A DNA stretch of 64,000 nucleotides, taken from contig NZ_BJOU01000001.1 of the NCBI RefSeq assembly GCF_009932435.1, forward strand, positions 310,001-374,000. The letters are read 5' to 3'. Of this stretch, positions 51,122 to 59,293 are shown piece after piece. A program made the position numbers and the translations under genes. Position 1 is the stretch's first letter. The number at the start of each line of letters is the position of its first letter. A model generated the notes under the pieces. That model worked only from the letters and a program-made list of their open reading frames with translations, did no database searches and was not told the origin of the DNA. Source of the DNA: Gordonia crocea. GTDB lineage: Bacteria > Actinomycetota > Actinomycetes > Mycobacteriales > Mycobacteriaceae.

Positions 51122-51130
51122 CGGTAGGAC

Positions 51131-51157
51131 CCATCCGGGTGGCGAGCCGCTCCGAAT
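51131..51157 (+). promoter_or_regulatory. SigK-type promoter of the FAD oxidoreductase/ufaA1-like operon
   Basis: CCATCC (51131-51136), a 15-nt spacer and CCGAAT (51152-51157), followed by 7 nt and the GTG at 51165. It is the twin of the element at 49654-49680. The spacing to the start codon indicates a leaderless mRNA. Confidence 0.75.
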
Positions 51158-51164
51158 CCTTGAT

Positions 51165-52505
51165 GTGACTGATCTGCAAACCCTCCCCTCACCGGGGCAC
51201 ATCGCCGTGATCGGCAGCGGTGTCGCCGGATTGACCGCCGCCTATCTGCTGTCGCAGCGCCACCGGGTGACCCTGCTCGAGGCTGATACCCGCCTCGGCG
51301 GCCACGCCCACACCCACCGGATCACCGCCTCGGACGGCTCCGAGATCGCGATCGACTCCGGCTTCATCGTCCACAACGACCGCACCTACCCCACGCTGCT
51401 GCGCCTGTTCGAGAGCCTGCGCGTCGCGACCCAGGACACCGACATGTCGATGTCGGTGCGCTCGGACCTCACCGGCCTCGAGTACGCCGGCGCGCTCGGG
51501 GCGTCGGGCCTATTCCCGACCTGGCGCAATCTCACCCGCGGGCGGTACCTGCTGATGCTGGCCGAGATCAAACGATTCCACCGCCTGGCCCGCCGCGTGC
51601 TCGACGACCCGGGCGACGACGAGCCGCTGGCCGACTTCGTCGCGCGCACGCGTCTGTCGGGCTACTTCCGCGAGAACTTCCTGCTGCCACTCGTCGCCGC
51701 GGTGTGGTCCTGCGACGCTCAGACCGCGGCCACCTATCCGGCCCGCTACCTGTTCGCCTTCCTCGACCACCACGGCATGCTCTCGGTCTACGGATCGCCC
51801 GCGTGGCGCACCGTGACCGGCGGTTCGGCGACGTACGTGCAGGCGGTCGCCGACTACCTCGCCATCCGCGGCGGAGAGGTCAGGGTGGGAACGCCGGTGG
51901 AGCGCGTCGTCGATAATGCCGAGGGGGTCACCGTGACGGCGGGCGGGAGCGAGACGCGGTTCGACGGGGCCGTCATAGCCACGCATCCCGGCCAGGCGCT
52001 GGCGATGCTGGATGAACCGACCTCGTTGCAGCAAGCGGTCCTCGACACTCTCTGGTACGCCTCGAAACCCGCTGTGCTGCACACAGATTCATCGCTGCTG
52101 CCGAAGGCTCGCCGGGCCCGCGCCTCGTGGAACTACCAGATCCGCTCCGACGGATCGGAGGTTGCGGTCACCTACGACCTCACTCGCTTGATGCGGCTGT
52201 CTCAGGGGCCCGAGCGCTACCTGGTGACGATGGGGCGCACTGACCTGGTCGACCCTGCGACGATCCTGGCTGAAATGACCTACGAGCATCCGGTTTACGA
52301 CGCCGACTCGGTCGCCGCGCAGAAGCGGCTGCCGGAAATCGAGACCGAGCGGATCGCCTTCGTCGGGGCCTATCACGGTTGGGGCTTCCACGAGGACGGC
52401 GCCGCATCGGGCGCCCGTGCCGCCGCACGCTGGGGTGGCCGGTGGCCGGACGGTTCGCCTGCGGTCGTGTCGCCGCACACTGGTTCCACAGGGGAATCGC
52501 GATGA
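51165..52505 (+). CDS. FAD-dependent oxidoreductase (Rv0449c-like)
   Basis: A 446-residue flavoprotein of the amine-oxidase/desaturase-like group. The dinucleotide motif is IAVIGSGVAGLTAAYLLSQR near residue 13, then LLEADTRLGGHAHTH. The middle holds SGFIVHNDRTYPTLLRLFE and WSCDAQTAATYPARYLF. A C-terminal FVGAYHGWGFHEDGA matches the FAD-closing segment. In M. tuberculosis the homologue Rv0449c lies in the SigK-controlled gene set with a DUF1365 protein and UfaA1. It may oxidise or desaturate an acyl chain. GTG 51165 follows the SigK-type promoter directly. It overlaps the DUF1365 gene by ATGA. Confidence 0.88.
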   Translation: MTDLQTLPSPGHIAVIGSGVAGLTAAYLLSQRHRVTLLEADTRLGGHAHTHRITASDGSEIAIDSGFIVHNDRTYPTLLRLFESLRVATQDTDMSMSVRSDLTGLEYAGALGASGLFPTWRNLTRGRYLLMLAEIKRFHRLARRVLDDPGDDEPLADFVARTRLSGYFRENFLLPLVAAVWSCDAQTAATYPARYLFAFLDHHGMLSVYGSPAWRTVTGGSATYVQAVADYLAIRGGEVRVGTPVERVVDNAEGVTVTAGGSETRFDGAVIATHPGQALAMLDEPTSLQQAVLDTLWYASKPAVLHTDSSLLPKARRARASWNYQIRSDGSEVAVTYDLTRLMRLSQGPERYLVTMGRTDLVDPATILAEMTYEHPVYDADSVAAQKRLPEIETERIAFVGAYHGWGFHEDGAASGARAAARWGGRWPDGSPAVVSPHTGSTGESR

Positions 52506-53263
52506 CCGCGGCGTCGATCGTCCACACCCGGATCACCCACTCCCGCCGCGCCCCGGTCGTGCATGGGTTCGGCTACCGCGGCGTGAGCTGGCTGGTCGAC
52601 ATTGACGACCTGCCCCGCCTACCGCGCGGCTTGGGCTGGCTCGCACGGTTCCGTGCCGACGACCATTTCCCGCAGCCCCGGACCCCTGCGATGACGCTGC
52701 GCAGTCGGTTGGAGGAGTACCTCGACAGCGTCGACGTGCCGCGCCCGACGGGCCGGGTCACCGCACTGACGTCGCCCCGGGTCGTCGGCTACGTCTTCAA
52801 CCCGATCACGGTCTTCTGGTGCCATGACCGTGCCGGCACGCTCAGCTACGTCGTCGCCGAGGTGCACAACACCTACGGGCACCGATTCTGCTACGTCGTG
52901 CAGACCGACGCCGACGGCCAGACGACGGTGGACAAGCAGTTCTACGTCTCTCCGTTCAACGATGTGACCGGCCGCTACCGCCTCACCCTGCCCGACCCGC
53001 TCGCCGCGAACAGCCACGGCCGGGTCCGGCTGGCGGTGTGCCTGGACCGCGACGGCCAGCCGCCCTTTGTGGCCACCCTGACCGGCCGCGCCACACCGGC
53101 CACCACCGCCGAGATCCTGCGCGCCCAGCTGCGCGCTCCGCTCGCGCCGTGGCTCGTCGCCGCGCGCATCCGGCTCCACGGCATCTGGCTCTGGTCCCGC
53201 GGACTGCGTATCCAGCCACGGCCCGCCTCCCCCCAACCCCCGATCAAAGGACTGCACCCATGA
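52502..53263 (+). CDS. DUF1365 family protein (Rv0448c-like)
   Basis: A 253-residue protein. DUF1365 hallmarks are TRITHSRRAPVVHGFGYRGV at the start, FNPITVFWCHDRAGTLSYVVAEVHNTYGH-type text around residues 95-120, and DKQFYVSPFNDVTGRYRL near 145. The function is unknown; it always travels with an FAD oxidoreductase and a CFA-type methyltransferase in lipid or light-stress clusters, so it may be a partner in the same fatty-acid modification. Overlaps by ATGA on both sides point to a tight operon. Confidence 0.9.
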   Translation: MTAASIVHTRITHSRRAPVVHGFGYRGVSWLVDIDDLPRLPRGLGWLARFRADDHFPQPRTPAMTLRSRLEEYLDSVDVPRPTGRVTALTSPRVVGYVFNPITVFWCHDRAGTLSYVVAEVHNTYGHRFCYVVQTDADGQTTVDKQFYVSPFNDVTGRYRLTLPDPLAANSHGRVRLAVCLDRDGQPPFVATLTGRATPATTAEILRAQLRAPLAPWLVAARIRLHGIWLWSRGLRIQPRPASPQPPIKGLHP

Positions 53264-54534
53264 CGATCAACGAGATCAGCGATCAGACCCAGATACGAGT
53301 CGACTCCCGGCGGTGGCCTGACGTCGCCCAACCGCCGACCAGCCGGATCCGCGCCCGGGCCGCCCAGTGGGTCTTCACCACGGCGGTGCGCCAGTTGCCA
53401 ATCACCGTCGAATACCCCGACGGGCGCCGCGACGGCCAAGGCATCGGCTGGGTGAGCCCGCGGATGATCCTGCGCAACCCGCAAGCGCTGTTCCGCCGTG
53501 TCGGCAGCAGCGGACTGATCGGGTTCGGCGAGGCGTTCATGGCCGGTGACTGGACCACCGACGACCTGGTCGGTGTACTGACCCCGTTCGCCCAGCGGGC
53601 CGGCGACCTCGTCCCCGCTCGGCTGCAGCGACTGCGCCCGTGGGTCCTGCCGCGCCAACCCGAGAACGAGAAGAACACCGTCGCCAACACCCGGTCGAAC
53701 ATCTCGCGCCACTACGACCTGTCCAACGACCTGTTCGCGGCGTTCCTGGATGAGACGATGTCCTACTCCAGCGCCTACTTCGGCAGCGACGACGACGCCG
53801 CCACTGCGACATGGGACGACCTCGCCGACGCCCAGCACGCCAAGATCGACCGCCTGCTCGACCAAGCCGGCGTAGGTCCGGGCACCCGGCTGCTGGAGAT
53901 CGGCACCGGCTGGGGTGAGCTGTGCCTGCGAGCCGCTCGGCGCGGAGCCACCGTCCGCTCGCTGACGTTGTCGAGCGAGCAGCGCGACCTCGCGTTGCGC
54001 CGGATCGGCGACGCCGGGTTCGCCGACCGGGTCACCGTCGACCTGCTCGACTACCGGCTCGCCGATGGGGAGTACGACGCGGTGGTGTCGGTGGAGATGC
54101 TCGAGGCCGTGGGCCGCGAGTTCTGGCCGACCTACTTCCGGACCATCGAGGGTCTACTCGCGGCGGGCGGGAAGGCCGCCATCCAGGTGATCACCATGCC
54201 GCACGACCGGATGGTGGCGTCGGAACAGACCTACACCTGGGTGCACAAATACATCTTCCCCGGCGGGCAGCTGCCGTCGGTCGACGCGTTGCGCGAAGTC
54301 ATCGCGGCCCACACCGGATTGCGGATCACCGGCGAACTGGCGATGGGAAAACACTATGAGCGCACCCTGCGCCTCTGGCGCGAACGATTCGGACGCCAGT
54401 CCGGCCGCATTGACGAACTGGGCTTTGACTCCGTCTTCTCACGGATGTGGACCTTCTACCTGGCCTACTCCGAGGCCGGCTTCCGGTCGGGTTATCTCGA
54501 CGTCTACCAGCTTCAGCTGGAGCGACCCGACTGA
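53260..54534 (+). CDS. Cyclopropane-fatty-acid synthase-like SAM methyltransferase (UfaA1-like)
   Basis: A 424-residue CFA-type methyltransferase. An N-terminal domain of about 130 residues precedes the Rossmann core. Core blocks are SNISRHYDLSNDLFAAFLDE near residue 145, MSYSSAYFG, the SAM motif LLEIGTGWGELCLRAARRG near 210, and the substrate-site YTWVHKYIFPGGQLPSV near 326. It methylates a double bond of a membrane fatty acid. UfaA1 of M. tuberculosis (Rv0447c) is reported to make tuberculostearic acid; cyclopropane or furan fatty acids are other outcomes. The gene order with Rv0449c-, Rv0448c-like genes, then sigK, is conserved, but the DUF1295 gene (Rv0446c) is missing here. Confidence 0.92.
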   Translation: MTINEISDQTQIRVDSRRWPDVAQPPTSRIRARAAQWVFTTAVRQLPITVEYPDGRRDGQGIGWVSPRMILRNPQALFRRVGSSGLIGFGEAFMAGDWTTDDLVGVLTPFAQRAGDLVPARLQRLRPWVLPRQPENEKNTVANTRSNISRHYDLSNDLFAAFLDETMSYSSAYFGSDDDAATATWDDLADAQHAKIDRLLDQAGVGPGTRLLEIGTGWGELCLRAARRGATVRSLTLSSEQRDLALRRIGDAGFADRVTVDLLDYRLADGEYDAVVSVEMLEAVGREFWPTYFRTIEGLLAAGGKAAIQVITMPHDRMVASEQTYTWVHKYIFPGGQLPSVDALREVIAAHTGLRITGELAMGKHYERTLRLWRERFGRQSGRIDELGFDSVFSRMWTFYLAYSEAGFRSGYLDVYQLQLERPD

Positions 54535-54590
54535 GGGGATTCGGGCCCGATCTACCCGGACGACGGGAGTCGCGGCTAGCGTAGGTCTCG

Positions 54591-54626
54591 ATGAGACTCA
54601 CCGACCGACGACCGCGTCTGCCATGA
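54591..54626 (+). CDS. Possible 11-codon upstream ORF before sigK
   Basis: An ATG at 54591 opens the short peptide MRLTDRRPRLP, whose stop codon overlaps the sigK start (ATGA). A Shine-Dalgarno is not clear, but GTAGG lies a few bases before it. It could couple sigK translation to the upstream ORF. This is a weak call. Confidence 0.25.
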   Translation: MRLTDRRPRLP

Positions 54627-55177
54627 CCGCGGCCACAGCTGAGCTGGATGATCTATTGGCGCGAGTCGCCGACGGGGACCGTTCCGCTTTCGCGGAGTTG
54701 TACGACCAGACCAGCTCGCGGGTCTACGGGATGATCCTGCGCGTCCTGCGCGATCAGGGCTACAGCGAGGAGGTCACCCAGGAGGTCTACCTCCAGGTGT
54801 GGCGGGAGGCCGGCGCCTTTCGGTCGAGCCAAGGCAGTGCCATGTCCTGGTTGCTGACCATCGCCCATCGGCGCGCGGTGGACCGAGTGCGGTCGGAGAG
54901 GTCGGCCACGGCTCGCGATACCCGCTACGGCATTCGCGAGCTCGTCGAGGTGACCGAGAGCGTCGAGGAAGACGTGCTCCTGCGCGACGCGGGTCGCCAG
55001 ACCCGCCGGTGCATCGAGACGTTGACCGATCGTCAGGCCGAAGCCGTGAGCCTGGCCTACTACGAGGGATTGACCTACCGCGAAGTGGCCACGACGCTGT
55101 CGGTGGCATTGCCCACGGTGAAGAGTCGGATTCGCGACGGATTGATGCGGTTGAGGAGGTGTCTGGAAGGTGAGTGA
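54623..55177 (+). CDS. sigK: ECF sigma factor SigK
   Basis: A 184-residue group 4 sigma factor. Region 2 spans LDDLLARVADGDRSAFAELY and ILRVLRDQGYSEEVTQEVYL; region 4 is the HTH AEAVSLAYYEGLTYREVATT and LPTVKSRIRDGLMRLRRCL. Length and partner match M. tuberculosis SigK (about 187 residues). The downstream anti-sigma RskA gene overlaps it by 8 nt. It follows the CFA-synthase operon by 88 bp, so it may be read from the SigK-type promoter at 51131, giving autoregulation. ATG 54623 is the first start that keeps region 2 intact. Confidence 0.93.
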   Translation: MTAATAELDDLLARVADGDRSAFAELYDQTSSRVYGMILRVLRDQGYSEEVTQEVYLQVWREAGAFRSSQGSAMSWLLTIAHRRAVDRVRSERSATARDTRYGIRELVEVTESVEEDVLLRDAGRQTRRCIETLTDRQAEAVSLAYYEGLTYREVATTLSVALPTVKSRIRDGLMRLRRCLEGE

Positions 55178-55967
55178 TGCCGCTGATGAGATCACGGTGG
55201 AGAACCTTCTCGAGTTCGCCCCGCTTCTGGCCCTCGACGCGCTGAACGAGGTGGAGCACGCACGCCTGCTGCGAGTCGTCGACCAGGCCGGTCCGGCGCT
55301 GCGCGAGGAGTTCCGTGCCGAGGTCGCATTGTTCCGCGAGCTCCTCGTGAACCTGGGCGAGGCTACCGCGACATCGCCGCCGGTCGCGCTGCGGGGTCGG
55401 CTGCTGGACCAGATTGACGGGGATGAGACGGGGCCATCGGGGATCGGTGGCGACGACCGGACCGGTGCCGATCGCGAACCCGGCGCGCCGATCCCGATCA
55501 CCGCTTCCCGCTCCCGACGGATGCGCCTGATGCTGTCTGCGGCGGCCGCCGCCGTCGTCGTCGGCATCGGCGGTGGCGCGATCGGATACTTGACCGCGCA
55601 GCGCTCGGCCCCGCCGTCGTCGCAACAACAGGCCGATCAGGTCTTCACCGCACCGGATGTCCGGACGACGACCGGCCTGGTGGCCGGCGGCCGCGCAACG
55701 GTGACTTACTCGCCGTCGAAGGGAGCGGGCGTGCTGGTCATGAATGATGTTCCCCGTCCCTCGCCCGGGCAGATCTATCAGATGTGGCTGCAGGGCCCCG
55801 ACGGCTCCCGCCTCGCCGGGACGATGACCGAGAAGGACATCGGCACATCGACCACCGCCGTCATCAAGGACATGAAGGGCGCGACGGCGGTCGTGTTCAC
55901 CGTCGGCAACGCGGCGACGCCGGACAAGAGGGTCGGCGACCCGGTGGCCACCTTGCCGCTGAGCTGA
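55170..55967 (+). CDS. rskA: Anti-sigma-K factor RskA
   Basis: A 265-residue membrane anti-sigma factor. Residues 1-110 form the cytosolic helical domain that binds SigK (ENLLEFAPLLALDALNEVEH). One membrane helix lies at residues 116-137 (MLSAAAAAVVVGIGGGAIGY). The external domain has the RskA pattern AGVLVMNDVPRPSPGQIYQM and LQGPDGSRLAGTM. Proteolysis of RskA by a rhomboid/site-2-type cascade frees SigK in mycobacteria. It starts at a GTG inside the end of sigK (8-nt overlap), the typical sigma/anti-sigma arrangement. Confidence 0.93.
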   Translation: MSDAADEITVENLLEFAPLLALDALNEVEHARLLRVVDQAGPALREEFRAEVALFRELLVNLGEATATSPPVALRGRLLDQIDGDETGPSGIGGDDRTGADREPGAPIPITASRSRRMRLMLSAAAAAVVVGIGGGAIGYLTAQRSAPPSSQQQADQVFTAPDVRTTTGLVAGGRATVTYSPSKGAGVLVMNDVPRPSPGQIYQMWLQGPDGSRLAGTMTEKDIGTSTTAVIKDMKGATAVVFTVGNAATPDKRVGDPVATLPLS

Positions 55968-55989
55968 TCGGCGTTTCGACCTGCGCGGG

Positions 55990-57003
55990 TCAACCGACCA
56001 GATCGGGGTGGTGGCGTGCGGCGACGTCGGGGTGGGCCCGGAGGCGGGCCTTGAGGATGTTTTCGCCGAAGGTTCCCGAGATCGGATTCGACGGGTCGTC
56101 TTCCACGCCGCGCGCCCGGGCGGCGAGCTCGGGCGGCAGCGCGATGCGCGGCATCGTCGCCGACAGAGCCGGGTTGAAGAAGAACGGAACCGACGGTCGT
56201 TCGGTGCCCGCCGGCGGGGACACCACGCGGTGCAGCGTTGCGCGAAGGTAGCCGTCGGTCGCCCACTCCAGGGCCTCGCCGATGTTGACGACGAACGCGT
56301 CCTCGACTGGGGGAGCGTCGATCCAGGCGGTGTCGGAGCCCTCGCCGACCTGGACCTGTAGCCCGCCCTTGCCGGGTTCGACGAGCAGCAGCGTCAGCAC
56401 GCCGGGGTCCTTATGGGCGCCGACGCCCTGGCGATCGTCGGATTCGCGGCCGGGGTAGCGGACCAGTTTGATCAGGGCAGACGGCCGGGTCGCAAACGCC
56501 TCGTCGAAGACGTCCTCGGCGGCGCCGAGGCTCAGCGCCCATTCGCGCATGAGGCGCAATCCCAGTGCGCTGCACCGGTTCTGCCAGTCGGTGACGACCT
56601 CGCGCAGTTCCGGTAGCGCGTCGGGCCACAGGTTGGGCCCGTCCAGTCGCAGGTAATCCGGGCCGCCGGCGGTCTCGGGGAGCGGCTCGTACTCGGCCGC
56701 CAGATCGATCTGCTCGCGCCAGTCGATCGCGCCCTGCGTGTACTCGCCGCCGAAGCGCGTGTAGCCGCGGAACTGCGGGCTCTTCAGCATCTCGACGGCG
56801 AACTTGTCGTCGTCGGGCAGGGCGAAGAAGGCTCGGGTCGTGGCGAACAAGCGCTCGCGCACCGACCGGTCAATGCCGTGCCCCACGAGGTAGAAGAACC
56901 CCACCTCGTGGGTCGCCGTCAGCAGGGCGTCGCGGAAGGCGGCCCGGTCAGCGTCACCGCCGTCAAGAAGTGCCAGGTCGACGATGGGTAGTTCGCTGAT
57001 CAC
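55990..57003 (-). CDS. Isopenicillin-N-synthase-type 2OG-Fe(II) oxygenase
   Basis: A 337-residue 2-oxoglutarate-dependent oxygenase of the IPNS-like family. The N-terminal DIOX_N block is EVGFFYLVGHGIDRSVRERL near residue 35. The iron triad is the HxD in VGAHKDPGVLTLLL near 196-198 and His in YLRATLHRVVSPPAG near 253, with a 2OG-binding Arg in RPSVPFFF. It would hydroxylate or desaturate an unknown small molecule. GTG 57003 is preferred over TTG 57015 because homologues start near the SELPIVDLA segment. It converges on rskA, and no partner gene is evident. Confidence 0.88.
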   Translation of the reverse strand: MISELPIVDLALLDGGDADRAAFRDALLTATHEVGFFYLVGHGIDRSVRERLFATTRAFFALPDDDKFAVEMLKSPQFRGYTRFGGEYTQGAIDWREQIDLAAEYEPLPETAGGPDYLRLDGPNLWPDALPELREVVTDWQNRCSALGLRLMREWALSLGAAEDVFDEAFATRPSALIKLVRYPGRESDDRQGVGAHKDPGVLTLLLVEPGKGGLQVQVGEGSDTAWIDAPPVEDAFVVNIGEALEWATDGYLRATLHRVVSPPAGTERPSVPFFFNPALSATMPRIALPPELAARARGVEDDPSNPISGTFGENILKARLRAHPDVAARHHPDLVG

Positions 57004-57063
57004 CCAGCCAGCCAATCACAGAAGCGAACCGGTGGCCAGGGTGGCGATCGCGGTGATCGCTAG

Positions 57064-58518
57064 CTAGCGCCGGCCGGGCTGGCCCAGCTGCATCCCGACG
57101 ATGGCGGCGAGGTTGTCGCCGACGAGGTTGGCGAAGGCCGGCCAGGCCTTCTGGTTGAGCGCGACGGTGCCGGCTTCGAAGCGGCTGCAGCCCTTCTTGG
57201 CAGGTTTGCCGTTGAACCGGTCGTTGAGCCAGACCATCGACGACGGGTAGCTGAGCGCGGCGAGGGTGACGTGCTCGCTGAAGTGGTCGCGGACGTAGTC
57301 GATCTGGGCGCCCGGGCGGCTGCAGTACCGCTTCACGGTGCGGTCGACTTGGCCCACGGGGACGACCTCGTCCATCACGGCCTGGGTGATGAGCACGGGG
57401 AAGTCGGGCGTGGTGCGACTCATCCGGAGTTGGTTGAGGACCTTGCGAGGCGTCGGGTAGGCCAGCGGGTCCCCGGGCAGGTTGAACAGGCCCTTGATGT
57501 TGACGAACGGCGCGATCACCGAGTGATAGGTCAAGCAGAGCGGGTTCTTGGCTGCGACGAGTGCCTGACCCAGCGGGTTCATCCGCTGGCGCATGAACCG
57601 TTCCAGCTCCGGGTACTCGCGGGCCACGCCGATCATGCCGCCCATGATGAGCCCGGAGGTCAGTCCGCCGTTGGCGTTGTTCAGCAAGTCGGTGATGTCC
57701 GCGGGGACACCGCCCATCGCGGCGCCGACGACGTTGAGCTCGGGTGCGTAGGACTTCTTCAACTCTGCGGCCCAACCGGTCGCGATCGCGCCGCCCGAGT
57801 AACCGGTCATGGTGATCTTCGCGTCGTCGCTGATGCGTGCGGGACGGAAGTTCTTGGCGGCGCGGATGCCGTCGAGGGTGATCCGGCCGGCGAGCGGCCC
57901 GGCCGCATACGCGGAATCGGGGCCCTGGTGGTCTGGGATGACGAGCGTCCAGCCGGCGGCCAGCGACGAGTTGATCAGCAGTCCCTCGGCGCTCGCGTCG
58001 GCGTTACCGCTGATGTTCGACGGGATCGATCCCATCTGGAGCTGATACGACGGTGAGCAGTAGAGCGCCGTGCCGTCTTCGGCGATTTGGTAGGACAGCA
58101 CCCGCGTCGTCTTGCTGGTGCGCGGGCCCTTGGGCTTGGCCACGGTCGCGACCGCGGGAATCGCCTCGCCGCGGGTGTTCGTCGACCGGTAGGAGATCAG
58201 CCAGGCATCGACGTTGAGCGGCAGGAACGAGTAGGTGGCGAGGTTGACGCGCCGGGCGGCGATGAGCTCGCCGGGCTTGAGGTTCTTGTACTTGCTCTTC
58301 GCGGGAAGGTAGAAGTCCCGGTCGAACTCGGGGATCGCCGGCGGGACCGGGAACGGCAGCACCGGCTGCACCTTGGGCTGCTTCGCGGTCGTCGACGGCG
58401 CGGTGCCGTGCTTCGGCGCGGCATGCGTCGTACCGATGCCGGTCGCCAGCAGGGTCAGCGACGTGAAGGCGGCGACGACGACGGCAAGCAATCTCGAGCG
58501 ATGGGCTCGTGTGGTCAT
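57064..58518 (-). CDS. Secretory lipase (LIP family)
   Basis: A 484-residue secreted lipase. Residues 1-34 form the signal peptide (RLLAVVVAAFTSLTLLATG, ending THAA). The nucleophile lies in ITMTGYSGGAIATGWAAEL near residue 238. The acid in ITQAVMDEVVPVGQVDRTVK and the His in DHFSEHVTLAALSYP near the C-terminus complete the triad. It belongs to the fungal-like LIP family common in mycolic-acid bacteria, active on acylglycerols outside the cell. A GGGGAG precedes the ATG and a sigma-70-like promoter lies upstream. Several cysteines suggest disulfides. Confidence 0.92.
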   Translation of the reverse strand: MTTRAHRSRLLAVVVAAFTSLTLLATGIGTTHAAPKHGTAPSTTAKQPKVQPVLPFPVPPAIPEFDRDFYLPAKSKYKNLKPGELIAARRVNLATYSFLPLNVDAWLISYRSTNTRGEAIPAVATVAKPKGPRTSKTTRVLSYQIAEDGTALYCSPSYQLQMGSIPSNISGNADASAEGLLINSSLAAGWTLVIPDHQGPDSAYAAGPLAGRITLDGIRAAKNFRPARISDDAKITMTGYSGGAIATGWAAELKKSYAPELNVVGAAMGGVPADITDLLNNANGGLTSGLIMGGMIGVAREYPELERFMRQRMNPLGQALVAAKNPLCLTYHSVIAPFVNIKGLFNLPGDPLAYPTPRKVLNQLRMSRTTPDFPVLITQAVMDEVVPVGQVDRTVKRYCSRPGAQIDYVRDHFSEHVTLAALSYPSSMVWLNDRFNGKPAKKGCSRFEAGTVALNQKAWPAFANLVGDNLAAIVGMQLGQPGRR

Positions 58519-58569
58519 GGTAACTCCCCGGGGCTAAATGTGAGACGTTCGCGTATCACTTCTCGGGAG

Positions 58570-58599
58570 AACCTAGCAGACCTGTGGTCCACAACACAA
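58570..58599 (-). promoter_or_regulatory. Probable promoter of the secretory lipase
   Basis: On the minus strand TTGTGT (58594-58599), an 18-bp spacer and TAGGTT (58570-58575) form a sigma-70-type promoter about 50 nt before the ATG at 58518. A TGTGG-A-CCACA palindrome sits inside the spacer and could bind a regulator. Confidence 0.5.
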
Positions 58600-58640
58600 C
58601 GCGGATCCGGTGTAGCGGCACCGACTCCGCTACTCCTACA

Positions 58641-59261
58641 TCAGGAGAAGGTCGGCCGGGCCACTCGAGCCGCCGATCCGATTCCTTCGGAGAAGACCGT
58701 CACGATCTGATCCCACGTGAGGTCCAGGACCCACGCCGTGACGTTGTCGCTCGCATCGGTGAAGTAGTAGCGATCGGGTTGGTCGGTACGAAAGAAGCGC
58801 CTGCCCGGAACGATGCCCGACGGTTTAGCTTCCTCAATCGAGGACCAATTGGGCGGTAAACCAGCGTCGAGCCACCTCCATTCAACGGGGTCCAGCCTTG
58901 GCTGGAGGGCCAATCGTATGGGGGTTGCAACTATTGACCCGGAAAAATACTTTGCGGCATCGCCAAATATGCCGAACCAGGCAACCTCCACATTGGAGAA
59001 CGTGTGACCGCGGTCGCCGCGGCCCGACTTGCGTAGGCTGAATCGAGGCCCTTCGCAGCAAATCGAGTAGTTTGTATATATCTCAGCTTGATTGGCGTCA
59101 AGCGCGCTCGGAATGACAACGCGATCGCCATCAAGGTAGACGCGGCCGAGTGTCCGGGGGTCGGATCGAGTTAGCGCATCCGCGAACAGCGCGTCCTGCA
59201 CTTCCTTCCAGTACCCCATTGTGGCCATAAAGTTGTTCAAGCCATCCCAAGGATCATTCAT
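58641..59261 (-). CDS. Putative immunity protein for the TNT toxin
   Basis: A 206-residue soluble protein encoded 32 nt after the toxin gene, in the same direction. It has many aromatic and acidic residues (GLNNFMATMGYWKEVQDALF, then EVAWFGIFGDAAKYFSG and YYFTDASDNVTAWVLDLTWD) and no signal peptide or helix that spans a membrane. GC is lower than in the neighbours. Toxins of this kind need a cytosolic antidote, as IFT for M. tuberculosis TNT. Sequence similarity to IFT is not obvious to me, so the role rests on position. ATG 59261 has GGAG 6 nt upstream; ATG 59273 is an alternative. Confidence 0.6.
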   Translation of the reverse strand: MNDPWDGLNNFMATMGYWKEVQDALFADALTRSDPRTLGRVYLDGDRVVIPSALDANQAEIYTNYSICCEGPRFSLRKSGRGDRGHTFSNVEVAWFGIFGDAAKYFSGSIVATPIRLALQPRLDPVEWRWLDAGLPPNWSSIEEAKPSGIVPGRRFFRTDQPDRYYFTDASDNVTAWVLDLTWDQIVTVFSEGIGSAARVARPTFS

Positions 59262-59293
59262 TAGGTACTCCATAATCCGCTACCCGCCTGGTG

